DNA of 64,000 nucleotides from Microbacterium profundi (GTDB lineage Bacteria > Actinomycetota > Actinomycetes > Actinomycetales > Microbacteriaceae), in assembly GCF_000763375.1 (NCBI RefSeq), contig NZ_JPSY01000001.1:372001-436000 (forward strand). The letters are read 5' to 3'. How positions within the stretch are numbered: position 1 is the first letter of the stretch; each line of letters opens with the position of its first letter. The position numbers and the translations under genes were made by a program. Shown in pieces: positions 50,926 through 58,164 of this stretch. Under the pieces are notes generated by a model. That model worked only from the letters and a program-made list of their open reading frames with translations, searched no databases and was not told the origin of the DNA.

Positions 50926-51615
50926 TCAACCAGACACTTCGACGCGCATGAGCACTTGCTCAGAACCGACGGCACGGATCTCCAGAGTCTGGATCCCTCC
51001 GAGATCCAATGCCGTGCCCGCGCTGAGCTGAGCCGTCGTCCCTGGACGTGCACGCCAACTGGAAACGGCCTCCTCAGCGCCGTCGCTGCCGATCACATAC
51101 AGCGCGTACGGCCAGCCGGCATCTCCTCCGCCTGAGCCGCCGTAGACGCACTCCAAATCGATGCGCGTACCCCAACCGACCTCGGTGAGCTCAGCGGTCG
51201 CCTCGAGCGGGATCTCCGAGGTGGCCTGCATCGTGACGACCGTGGTCTTCTCGGGTACCGGCGCAAGCGGCAAGGTCACGGCGAGCACGACCGCGACGAC
51301 GGCTGCGGCCGCGGCTACCGCGCCCGTCCACCAACGCCTGCGGAGGCGGAGAATCCGATCCGCGGACGCGATCCGGGCGAGCTCGTCCCGCCGCGACGGA
51401 TCCGGTCCCGCAGGAGTGTCAGAGAGGAGGGACTCCGCATTTCTGCGCTCGACGCGTCCGAGCAGACCGATCACCGGTGCGAGTTCGGCGACCCCACGGC
51501 CGCACATCTTGCAGTCGACAAGATGCTCTTCGAAGAGGCGCCGGTCCGCCGAGTTCAGTGCGCCCATCACGTACGCCCCATCCCAGTTGGCGAAACGGGC
51601 GTGATCCGCGCTCAT
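50926..51615 (-). CDS. Zinc-finger anti-sigma factor (RskA-like)
   Basis: 229 aa. The N-terminal anti-sigma zinc-binding motif is EEHLVDCKMCGRGVAELAP (HxxxCxxC), followed by one transmembrane helix (WWTGAVAAAAAVVAVVLAV, about 100-125) and an extracytoplasmic RskA-like domain (GTRIDLECVYGGSGGG, YALYVIGSDGAEEAVSSW). It holds the adjacent ECF sigma factor at the membrane. ATG at 51615 overlaps the sigma stop by 4 nt. Signal unknown. Confidence 0.93.
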   Translation of the reverse strand: MSADHARFANWDGAYVMGALNSADRRLFEEHLVDCKMCGRGVAELAPVIGLLGRVERRNAESLLSDTPAGPDPSRRDELARIASADRILRLRRRWWTGAVAAAAAVVAVVLAVTLPLAPVPEKTTVVTMQATSEIPLEATAELTEVGWGTRIDLECVYGGSGGGDAGWPYALYVIGSDGAEEAVSSWRARPGTTAQLSAGTALDLGGIQTLEIRAVGSEQVLMRVEVSG

Positions 51616-52118
51616 CGCGTCACCCCCTTCTCCTGCAGCGCGAGTCGCAGCGACCGGATGCCGTAGTGCAGGCGTGACTTCACCGTTCCCTCCGGAACGT
51701 CGAGTTCTGCCGCGATCTCGGCGACCGTGCACCGGCCGAAATACGCGCGCACGATGACCTCTCGGTGATCATGCGTCAGTGTGGCCAGCGCATCCTCGAT
51801 GAGGATCGCCTCGAACAGCGCGTCAGTGGCGTCATCCACCACGCGCTCAGGCGCGTCCGGAGCAGGGAACTCATGGCGTTTGCGCGCACTTCGCACGTCG
51901 TCGATCACGAGGTGCCGCGCCACAGTGAACATCCACGACCGCGTCGTCGACGTCTCCTGTTCGAGGATGCGCGGGCTGCGCCAGGCGCGCAGCAGCGTCT
52001 CCTGAACGATGTCGTCGGCTCCGCTGCGATCGCCCGTGAGGTGCACCACGTAACGCCACACCGGCCCCGCATGCGCGTCGTAAAGCGCGGTGAGCCGTTC
52101 GGCCTCATCGAGTGCCAT
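51612..52118 (-). CDS. ECF sigma factor (SigK/ECF19-like)
   Basis: 168 aa. Region 2 is ADDIVQETLLRAWRSPRILE and TRSWMFTVARHLVIDDVRSA; region 4 is LTHDHREVIVRAYFGRCTV, AEIAAELDVPEGTVKSRLHY. ATG at 52118 has GGGAGG 8 nt upstream. Coupled to the zinc-finger anti-sigma gene. The divergent DUF2231 gene and the lipoprotein are candidate targets. Confidence 0.94.
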   Translation of the reverse strand: MALDEAERLTALYDAHAGPVWRYVVHLTGDRSGADDIVQETLLRAWRSPRILEQETSTTRSWMFTVARHLVIDDVRSARKRHEFPAPDAPERVVDDATDALFEAILIEDALATLTHDHREVIVRAYFGRCTVAEIAAELDVPEGTVKSRLHYGIRSLRLALQEKGVTR

Positions 52119-52160
52119 CTGTTGCACCTCCCTCAGACAACACGTGGTGGAGGGTGGGAA

Positions 52161-52173
52161 GGTTCAGTGAACC
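52161..52173. promoter_or_regulatory. Palindrome in the sigma/DUF2231 divergent region
   Basis: GGTTCAGTGAACC is a perfect palindrome of two 6-bp arms in the 83-nt space between sigma and DUF2231 genes. An ECF promoter could not be assigned with confidence here. Confidence 0.35.
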
Positions 52174-52201
52174 GGATCCCGGCCCCTGTCGTTCTCCCAG
52201 T

Positions 52202-52690
52202 ATGAACTCGTTGCGCATGGCCGAAGCCCTTGAGATCGGCGGTCTTCCCCTGCACCCGCTCATCGTCCACCTGGTCGTGGTCCTGACACCCCTCACTGCG
52301 CTCGCGCTGGTGCTAAGCGTGTTCTGGCCCGCTGCACGACGACGGCTCGGCATCGTCACGCCGCTCGCCGCAATCGTCGTGCTGATCCTCGTGCCGATCA
52401 CCGTCGCCGCCGGTGAGAGCCTGAAGGAGGTGGTGGGCCCACTACCCGCCGTCGAGCGTCATGAATCGTTCGGACGGATGCTGCTGCCCTGGGCGATCGC
52501 CCTCTTCGTGGTGGCCGCAGCCCACTGGGCCTGGTATCGGTTCGGCCGCCGGGGAGTCATAGAGACGCGGCCCTCGCTGGCTCGTGTCATCACTGTCGTG
52601 CTCGGCGTTCTCGCGACGGGCGTGAGCGTCGGAGTGACCGTCATGATCGTGCTGATCGGTGAGTCGGGCGCCCAGGCGGTGTGGGGGTGA
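52202..52690 (+). CDS. DUF2231 membrane protein
   Basis: 162 aa with four transmembrane segments and the family pattern GLPLHPLIVHLVVVLTPLTA near the start; the paired His (HPLIVH) recur in DUF2231, a family proposed to be redox- or heme-related without proof. ATG at 52202; a second ATG at 52217 (AEALEIGGLPLHP) is possible. Divergent from the ECF sigma gene, hence a plausible regulon member. Confidence 0.86.
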   Translation: MNSLRMAEALEIGGLPLHPLIVHLVVVLTPLTALALVLSVFWPAARRRLGIVTPLAAIVVLILVPITVAAGESLKEVVGPLPAVERHESFGRMLLPWAIALFVVAAAHWAWYRFGRRGVIETRPSLARVITVVLGVLATGVSVGVTVMIVLIGESGAQAVWG

Positions 52691-52731
52691 ACAGCACCGG
52701 AATTTGTCAAGGCGAGTGAGGCCGGTGGGTG

Positions 52732-53745
52732 TTAGGCGGCGAGTTGGATCTCGTCGGTTGGTGGCTGGTTGATCCACGCGGCCGGGTCTCGGTCGAGGAT
52801 CTTCGGTCGCGTCTGTCGCGTCGTGAACCGTTCGGGGTGGGCGCGGCGGGCGGCCTCGAGTGTGGCGTCTCGGTCGCGGTCGATGGCGTCGGCGTGCCCG
52901 TAGTGCACGTCGGCGGGCGTGTGCATGCCGATGCCGGTGTGCCGGTGGTGGTGGTTGTAGGCGTGCACGAATTCGTCCAGGAACTGCCGTGCGTGGGCGA
53001 GGGAGACGAACCGGTCGGGGAAGACGGGCAGGTACTTCATCGTCTTGAACAGCGCTTCGGAGTAGGGGTTGTCATTGGACACGTGCGGTCGGGAGCGGGA
53101 CGCGGTCACGCCGAGATCGGCGAGCAGGGTGCGGACGGTCTTCGACGTCATCGAGGGGCCGCCGTCGGAGTGCACGACCTCGGGGGTGCCGTGGATCCCG
53201 AACGCGTCGGTCATCATCTCCTTGGCGAGTAGGCCGTCCTCGCAGGCGTGCACGATGGCGCCGACGATGTAGCGGGAGAAGATGTCGATCATCACGTACG
53301 CGTCGTAGTACGTGCCTTTGACAGGGCCGGCGAGTTTCGTGATGTCCCAGGTATAGACCTGCCCGACGGCGGTCGCGATCAGCTCCGGCACCTTCCGCGG
53401 CGGATGGGTCGCGAGCCGGCGCCGCTCCCGTACCTGCGTGTGCTCGCGCAGCACCCGATACATGGTCGAGACCGAGCCCACGTATTCGCCGCGCTCGAGC
53501 AGGATGGGATAGATCTGCAACGGCGGCTTGTCGACGAACTCGTCACTGTTGAGCGTGGACAGCACCAGCGACCGCTCGACGCTCGAGAGCTTGTTCGCTG
53601 GGGCAGGACGAGCCGACGGCGGCTCGGGGTCCGGTCGGCGTGCGCGGGAGGCGGCGCGGGTCGCGGTCGCACGCGCCACGCCGGTCAGGGCTGCCGCCTG
53701 CCGGGTCGGCACGACACCAATCACGGCAACAACGTGGGTGTTCAT
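52732..53745 (-). CDS. IS3-family transposase orfB
   Basis: 337 aa with an rve integrase core: QVYTWDITKLAGPVKGTYYD (first Asp), EVVHSDGGPSMTSKTVRTL (second Asp), and NPYSEALFKTMKYLP (Glu). The N-terminus carries an HTH-like block (TRQAAALTGVARATATR). ATG at 53745 overlaps the orfA stop by 4 nt, so orfB seems to be made by translational coupling and not by frameshifting. A longer in-frame upstream extension is the antisense-like overlap with orfA. No disruption seen. Confidence 0.88.
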   Translation of the reverse strand: MNTHVVAVIGVVPTRQAAALTGVARATATRAASRARRPDPEPPSARPAPANKLSSVERSLVLSTLNSDEFVDKPPLQIYPILLERGEYVGSVSTMYRVLREHTQVRERRRLATHPPRKVPELIATAVGQVYTWDITKLAGPVKGTYYDAYVMIDIFSRYIVGAIVHACEDGLLAKEMMTDAFGIHGTPEVVHSDGGPSMTSKTVRTLLADLGVTASRSRPHVSNDNPYSEALFKTMKYLPVFPDRFVSLAHARQFLDEFVHAYNHHHRHTGIGMHTPADVHYGHADAIDRDRDATLEAARRAHPERFTTRQTRPKILDRDPAAWINQPPTDEIQLAA

Positions 53746-54182
53746 GAGCGCTTCCCGCGCCGCGGGTCGGTGTCCGCGCTCTCGGAGATCTGCCCCAAGA
53801 GCGCGTGCGCTTTTCCCATGATCTCCAACGCCGTCCGCGTCATCGACAACTCCACCTCGGCCTTCCGCAGTTGCGCCTTCAACCGGGCGTTCTCGGCCTG
53901 CGCGGCGCTGGGACGACCGACCGCTTCGCCGGGGTTCTTGCCCTCCAGCAGACCCGCGTCGCGCTGCTTGCGCCACTCCGAGATCAGCGACGAGTACAGG
54001 CCATGTCGGCGCAGGTATCCCGCGCCCTCACCCGTCTCGCACGCGACCTCGTACTCGGACAGGTACTGCAACTTCTGGCCCGGCGAGAACGAACGCCGAC
54101 GCGTCGGCCCGTCCGGGATCGAGGGTGCGCTCACGACTCCATCATCGGCCGCGACGACCGCGACCGGGGAACTCAAACTCAT
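53742..54182 (-). CDS. IS3-family transposase orfA
   Basis: 146 aa. The HTH is RRSFSPGQKLQYLSEYEVAC, then GAGYLRRHGLYSSLISEWRK, followed by a leucine-zipper-like helix (AQAENARLKAQLRKAEVELS), the orfA arrangement. ATG at 54182. It is co-oriented with orfB and overlaps it by ATGA. Confidence 0.87.
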   Translation of the reverse strand: MSLSSPVAVVAADDGVVSAPSIPDGPTRRRSFSPGQKLQYLSEYEVACETGEGAGYLRRHGLYSSLISEWRKQRDAGLLEGKNPGEAVGRPSAAQAENARLKAQLRKAEVELSMTRTALEIMGKAHALLGQISESADTDPRRGKRS

Positions 54183-54265
54183 CAGATTGGTGATCCTTCA
54201 ACTCGCCCCACGAGGCGGACTTGCTATAAACCGGTGGACTCACTCAACCCTGACACGTAGGGCAC

Positions 54266-54300
54266 GAGGATGCCCCGCCCAGATAGGGCGAGGCATCCTC
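54266..54300 (-). terminator. Terminator downstream of the TM2-domain gene
   Basis: Hairpin GAGGATGCC (54266-54274) with GGCATCCTC (54292-54300), further paired inside by GCCC/GGGC, in the 93 nt between the IS3 end and the TM2 gene. Confidence 0.75.
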
Positions 54301-54348
54301 TGCTTCTGCGTCCCCACGCAGTCGCGTCCCCAGCGCGAGATCTCATAG

Positions 54349-55404
54349 TCAGCCGACGGCGAGGCTCCAGTTGCCGTCCGCCCGTATCGTGACCACGGAA
54401 GGACCGCTCGAAAGCGGCACGGTGCCGCTATAGGTGCCGATCTCGTTGACCAGCAGTCCGAGGTTGAACACGTCCGAGTTCTCCTGCATCACGACGAAGT
54501 TGCTCGATCCGGTGTGCGCGGCGGTGAGCGACGCTGCATCGCCGTCGTAGACGAACACCGCGTCGCCCACGCCTTCGGCCGCAAGCGCGGGAGCCGAGCC
54601 CATCGGCCGAATATCGAAGGTCCAATCACCGTCCGCGGTCACCTGCAGCTTCACTGCATCGCCGAGGGCGGAGATGCCCCATGCCGTCGTGCCGCTGTAT
54701 GCACCGATCGTGTTGACGAGCAGTTCACCGGTCGATCCGTTGTTCGCATCGAGCACGCTGACGGCGAAGTTGCTCGACCCGTTGTGCGTGGCGACCACGA
54801 CGCCTCCGGTCGCACCGGCCGGAAGGTCGATGATGGTGTCGCCTGCACCGGACTGCTGGATCGGCGCGAACTCGCCCCAGGTGCTGTTCGCCCAGGATGC
54901 GCTCTCGGCCGGCTCTTCGACGGCGGGTGTCGCCTCAGCGGCAGCATCCTCAGGCGCGCCGTCCACGAGTTCTTCGGCGACGTCCGCGGTCTTCTCGAGT
55001 CCGTCGACCACCCCGGCTCGCGAGGTGCCACCGCCGGATGCCTCTCCGGACGCACCGTTGACCGCGCCGGAGATGCCGCCCACGAGCACGAGCGCGCCGG
55101 TGACGATCCAGGCGATGAGCTTGGTCTTGTCGTAGCCGTCGAGTCGATGACCAGCCTTGTCGCGCATCGCACCCGCGAGGATCAGGATCAGGTCGACCAG
55201 GTACCAGATGCCGAGCCCGCCGAAGGTGAACAGCTTGAGCAGTCCGGTGCCGACCTTGCCGAGATAGAAGCGATCGACGCCGAAGATGCCGACCAGCAGC
55301 GAGAGCAGCCAGGTGACGAGGAACGACTTGCCGTCGTCTGACGCATCGGCCGCGGCCGGGACGGGAGGCGCCATGTACGGCGCAGGAGGGGGTGAAACGG
55401 ACAT
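54349..55404 (-). CDS. TM2-domain protein with C-terminal beta-rich repeats
   Basis: 351 aa. Residues about 25-115 are a TM2 domain: LVTWLLSLLVGIFGVDRFYL, GKVGTGLLKLFTFGGLGI, WYLVDLILILAGAMRDKAGH. A further helix (about 125-145) precedes a low-complexity Ala/Glu linker. Then come two related beta repeats (about 200-350; each GVVVATHNGSSNFAVSVLD-like and ending with a GDWTFDI or GNWSLAV strand). ATG at 55404 has AAGGAA upstream. Membrane or surface role inferred. Confidence 0.82.
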   Translation of the reverse strand: MSVSPPPAPYMAPPVPAAADASDDGKSFLVTWLLSLLVGIFGVDRFYLGKVGTGLLKLFTFGGLGIWYLVDLILILAGAMRDKAGHRLDGYDKTKLIAWIVTGALVLVGGISGAVNGASGEASGGGTSRAGVVDGLEKTADVAEELVDGAPEDAAAEATPAVEEPAESASWANSTWGEFAPIQQSGAGDTIIDLPAGATGGVVVATHNGSSNFAVSVLDANNGSTGELLVNTIGAYSGTTAWGISALGDAVKLQVTADGDWTFDIRPMGSAPALAAEGVGDAVFVYDGDAASLTAAHTGSSNFVVMQENSDVFNLGLLVNEIGTYSGTVPLSSGPSVVTIRADGNWSLAVG

Positions 55405-55447
55405 GATGAGATTCCTTTCGAAGACGGTGGTGTTGGTGGTGTGAAAG

Positions 55448-55921
55448 TCAGTTCTTGGTGTCGATCTCGATGAGGATGCTGAGCCCGTCATCCGGGTGGT
55501 ACGTCCAAGAGGCGACGTAACCGTCCCAGCTCCCCTCCTGGCGACCGTCCATGGCCCGAGTCGTACCTATGCGGGACAGGATGGTCTCGCTCATGCCGAG
55601 TTCGTTGAGAATGCAGGCGACGTCCTCGTATTCGGCTCCCGGGGTCTCTTCGCCGGCCGTGCTCATCTCCAGGGCTGTGCCGTCGTCGAGGAGCAGCACA
55701 TATGTTCCGCTCGCACCGCACTCGTCAATGGCGATCGTGAACGGTGAACCGGCCGAGATCTGTGGGAGCTCTGGCACGACGATCGGCAGCAGGACGATGC
55801 CGATCGTCAACGTCGCACCGACCGCGGCTCCGATCGTGCCGGCGACGAGATCGCGTCCTCGAATTGCTCCAGGAGGATGCGCGGAAAGAGGCAGCTGGTC
55901 TGCTGAACTGGGAATCGACAT
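55448..55921 (-). CDS. Membrane-anchored protein of unknown function
   Basis: 157 aa. A proline-rich N-terminus is followed by one hydrophobic helix (VAGTIGAAVGATLTIGIVLL, about 30-55) and an acidic extracytoplasmic part with cysteines (AIDECGASGTYVLLLDD, YEDVACILNELG). No family was recognised. ATG at 55921 has GGAGAG upstream. 43 nt upstream of the TM2 gene, so the two may be co-transcribed. Confidence 0.7.
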   Translation of the reverse strand: MSIPSSADQLPLSAHPPGAIRGRDLVAGTIGAAVGATLTIGIVLLPIVVPELPQISAGSPFTIAIDECGASGTYVLLLDDGTALEMSTAGEETPGAEYEDVACILNELGMSETILSRIGTTRAMDGRQEGSWDGYVASWTYHPDDGLSILIEIDTKN

Positions 55922-56050
55922 GCTGTCTCTCCATTCGTGGAACCGGCGTGAAACGGTGGACGAGTGCGTCCCCTCCACTCGCCCACCGTGGCGACGCGTG
56001 GTCGCCAGAAGTGACGTTAGAGACTTCTGCGAGATCAGGCGATCGATGCT

Positions 56051-56106
56051 CTGATAAGACGGGTTATCAGCACTTTCATCGGAATGTCGTGACTCGTCGC
56101 TAGAGT
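56051..56106 (+). promoter_or_regulatory. Promoter/operator of the restriction-modification operon
   Basis: Perfect inverted repeat CTGATAA (56051-56057) and TTATCAG (56064-56070) with 6-nt centre. TAGAGT at 56101-56106 ends 6 nt before the first ATG with no Shine-Dalgarno, so the operon transcript is probably leaderless. The operator role is inferred. Confidence 0.5.
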
Positions 56107-56112
56107 CGCCTC

Positions 56113-58164
56113 ATGACCACTGCACGTCCCTCTGACCGACGCCGGCCTGCTGATGCGGCCACCACGTCTGATGCGGCGACCCTGCTCATTTCGCTTTCCG
56201 AAGTCGCCGCACTGGCGAGGGTGCAGCGGCCGGTGGTCTCCATGTGGCGCACCCGCTTCAGCAGCGGCACGATGCCATTCCCGCAACCGAGGATCTCGTC
56301 GAACGGGCGCGACCGTTTCAGTGCTCTTGAGGTGGCGCAGTGGCTGTGCGACACCAATCACGGCAACAACCCGGATGCTGTCGCCGACGCCGCGGCGTTC
56401 GCGTTGGTCGACTCGCTGGCACTGACGGAGACGCAGCACGCCGATGCTCTCGGCGCTCTGCTCGCCCTGCGCGCTTTTGACGGCCGGCCGCTGCTCGACG
56501 GGGATCTGATCGCGCGCGCCGACGAGGCTGATCCCGACGACGAGATTCTCGCCCGCGAGATCGCGAGCGTCGATGCCTCCTGGGCGGCGTTCGCCGATCA
56601 GATGGCAGATGCCGCGTACTCCACGCTCGGCGCATGGGAACGGCTGCACGAACGTCGACCGGCATCGGGTCGTGATGGTTCGGCCGGGGCGCTCTCCGCG
56701 CAGGGCGGTGAGTTGATCACCGGCCTGTCGCGTGCGCTCCTCGACGACGACCGGCCCATGATCGCCGACGCACCGGGTGCCCTTTCCGCTCACGACACAG
56801 TCGCCACAGTGATCGCGTCGTTCGGCGAGAGCACCGAGGTCGAGGTGCACGTTCCCGCGGGTGACGCGGGGCGTAGCATTCGGCGCGAACTTCTCGTTCG
56901 CGGGCTGTACCCGTTGCTCTCGCAGCGGCCACCCGGCGGGGCTGCACCGGCTGTGCATCTTGCGCGGCTACGCGGCTGGAATCCGGAAGCGGAGCTCGCA
57001 CAGTTGGAAGAACTCGTGGTCGAGTTGGGCGATGCTCAGCGAGCGATCGTGATCGGACCCGACACGCTGCTCACCGAACCGATCTTCGGCACGTCCGAGG
57101 CCTCCCGCGACGCGGTGCTCCGCTCGGGGCGCGTGCGCGGCATCCTGCGCCTTCCACAGGGCATGGTGGTGACCGCTCCTCGCCAGGCGATGGCGATCTG
57201 GCTCATCGGCGGTCCGCAGGGCGGCACGCCCCTCGCCGACCGGTTCACGTTGACCGGCGATCTTCGCGGGATCGAGTTGAACGACGGTCGCACACGCGAT
57301 GTAATCAGTGACGTGGTCACGTCACTCGGCACACGCCGAGATGTGCTCGCTCACGCGTTCCGCTTCCTGCGGTTCGTGCGCACCTCGTCGCTGCTCGCGG
57401 GCAACACGCCGCTGGTTGCGACAAGCGCGCTCCCCCGGCTGGGCGCCAACGGACCGGCGCCTGCCGACCTGCCAGTGCTGCTGGATGAGGCTACTGCCCG
57501 TCTTGAGATCGGCCTCCGGCTGAGCACCACGACGACGGCTGCTGCACCGGCATCCGTTTCACTGGGAGATGCGATCGATGCGGGTGACGTCCGAGCGCTG
57601 AGCGGCGCGCGCCTGAGTGCCGAAGACTCCACCGGGGCCGACGGATTCGACATCATCGGCCGCGACGAAGTGCAGAGGGTCGCACGGGTACGTCGCCAGA
57701 TCGACCGGCTGCGCCTCGCCGCGAATTATCCACGCGCAGAGATCACGCGTCCAGGCGACGTCGTGTTCCTCGCCGGCGCCAGCCCGCGCGCGCTGGTCGA
57801 CGGCGATGGTGCGAGTGTGGTCGAGTATCCGGCACGCATCCTGCGACTCGCCTCACACGCGTTCGTTCCCGAGATCGTAGCCGCCGACATCAACGCTCAG
57901 GGGGGCTCGTCGCCCTGGCAGCGCTGGATGCTGCGCCGCGTCGAGCCCTCCCAGCACGATGCCACGCGCGACGCGCTGCATCGTGTCAGCGCACTGCGCA
58001 CCGATGCCGATCGGCGTGCGGCAGAACTCGCAGCGCTCGAGAGCCTCGTGATCGACGCCCTCGCAGCGGGCGTCGTGACCGCAGAGCCCGTCCCCCATGA
58101 CCCGTCCGACGCGACGTCGGAGCCTGACACCACACTTGACAGCAACACCGAAGGGACCAGCTGA
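56113..58164 (+). CDS. HTH / dead N6-methyltransferase-like / TRD-like protein heading the RM operon
   Basis: 683 aa. Residues about 25-80 form a MerR-like winged HTH (LISLSEVAALARVQRPVVSM). Residues about 225-400 align in pattern with the N6-MTase core (RAIVIGPDTLLTEPIF, RVRGILRLPQGMVVTAPRQ, AMAIWLIGG), but there is no SAM GxG motif and no NPPF/NPPY. Residues about 470-660 resemble a type I target-recognition domain (ITRPGDVVFLAGASPRALVD, YPARILRLASHAFVPEI, LHRVSALRTDADRRAAEL). The stop overlaps hsdM by one base. It may regulate or add specificity to HsdMS; function unproven. Confidence 0.75.
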   Translation: MTTARPSDRRRPADAATTSDAATLLISLSEVAALARVQRPVVSMWRTRFSSGTMPFPQPRISSNGRDRFSALEVAQWLCDTNHGNNPDAVADAAAFALVDSLALTETQHADALGALLALRAFDGRPLLDGDLIARADEADPDDEILAREIASVDASWAAFADQMADAAYSTLGAWERLHERRPASGRDGSAGALSAQGGELITGLSRALLDDDRPMIADAPGALSAHDTVATVIASFGESTEVEVHVPAGDAGRSIRRELLVRGLYPLLSQRPPGGAAPAVHLARLRGWNPEAELAQLEELVVELGDAQRAIVIGPDTLLTEPIFGTSEASRDAVLRSGRVRGILRLPQGMVVTAPRQAMAIWLIGGPQGGTPLADRFTLTGDLRGIELNDGRTRDVISDVVTSLGTRRDVLAHAFRFLRFVRTSSLLAGNTPLVATSALPRLGANGPAPADLPVLLDEATARLEIGLRLSTTTTAAAPASVSLGDAIDAGDVRALSGARLSAEDSTGADGFDIIGRDEVQRVARVRRQIDRLRLAANYPRAEITRPGDVVFLAGASPRALVDGDGASVVEYPARILRLASHAFVPEIVAADINAQGGSSPWQRWMLRRVEPSQHDATRDALHRVSALRTDADRRAAELAALESLVIDALAAGVVTAEPVPHDPSDATSEPDTTLDSNTEGTS

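Larger units (their letters stand above)
52705..54255 (-). mobile_element. IS3-family insertion sequence (about 1.55 kb)
   Basis: Ends TGTCAAGGCGAGTGAG (52705-52720) and, inverted, TGTCAGGGTTGAGTGAG (54239-54255 complement), with TG...CA termini as usual for IS3. It encloses orfA and orfB on the minus strand. A target-site duplication is not evident (flanks AATT and CGTA). Confidence 0.85.

Noticed and set aside
53742..53976. Programmed frameshift fusing IS3 orfA and orfB
   Set aside because: orfB has its own ATG overlapping the orfA stop, and no slippery run is visible at the junction; translational coupling is simpler.
56113..58164. 683-aa protein as an active second HsdM
   Set aside because: No SAM-binding DPACGSG-like motif and no NPPF/NPPY motif anywhere in the chain.
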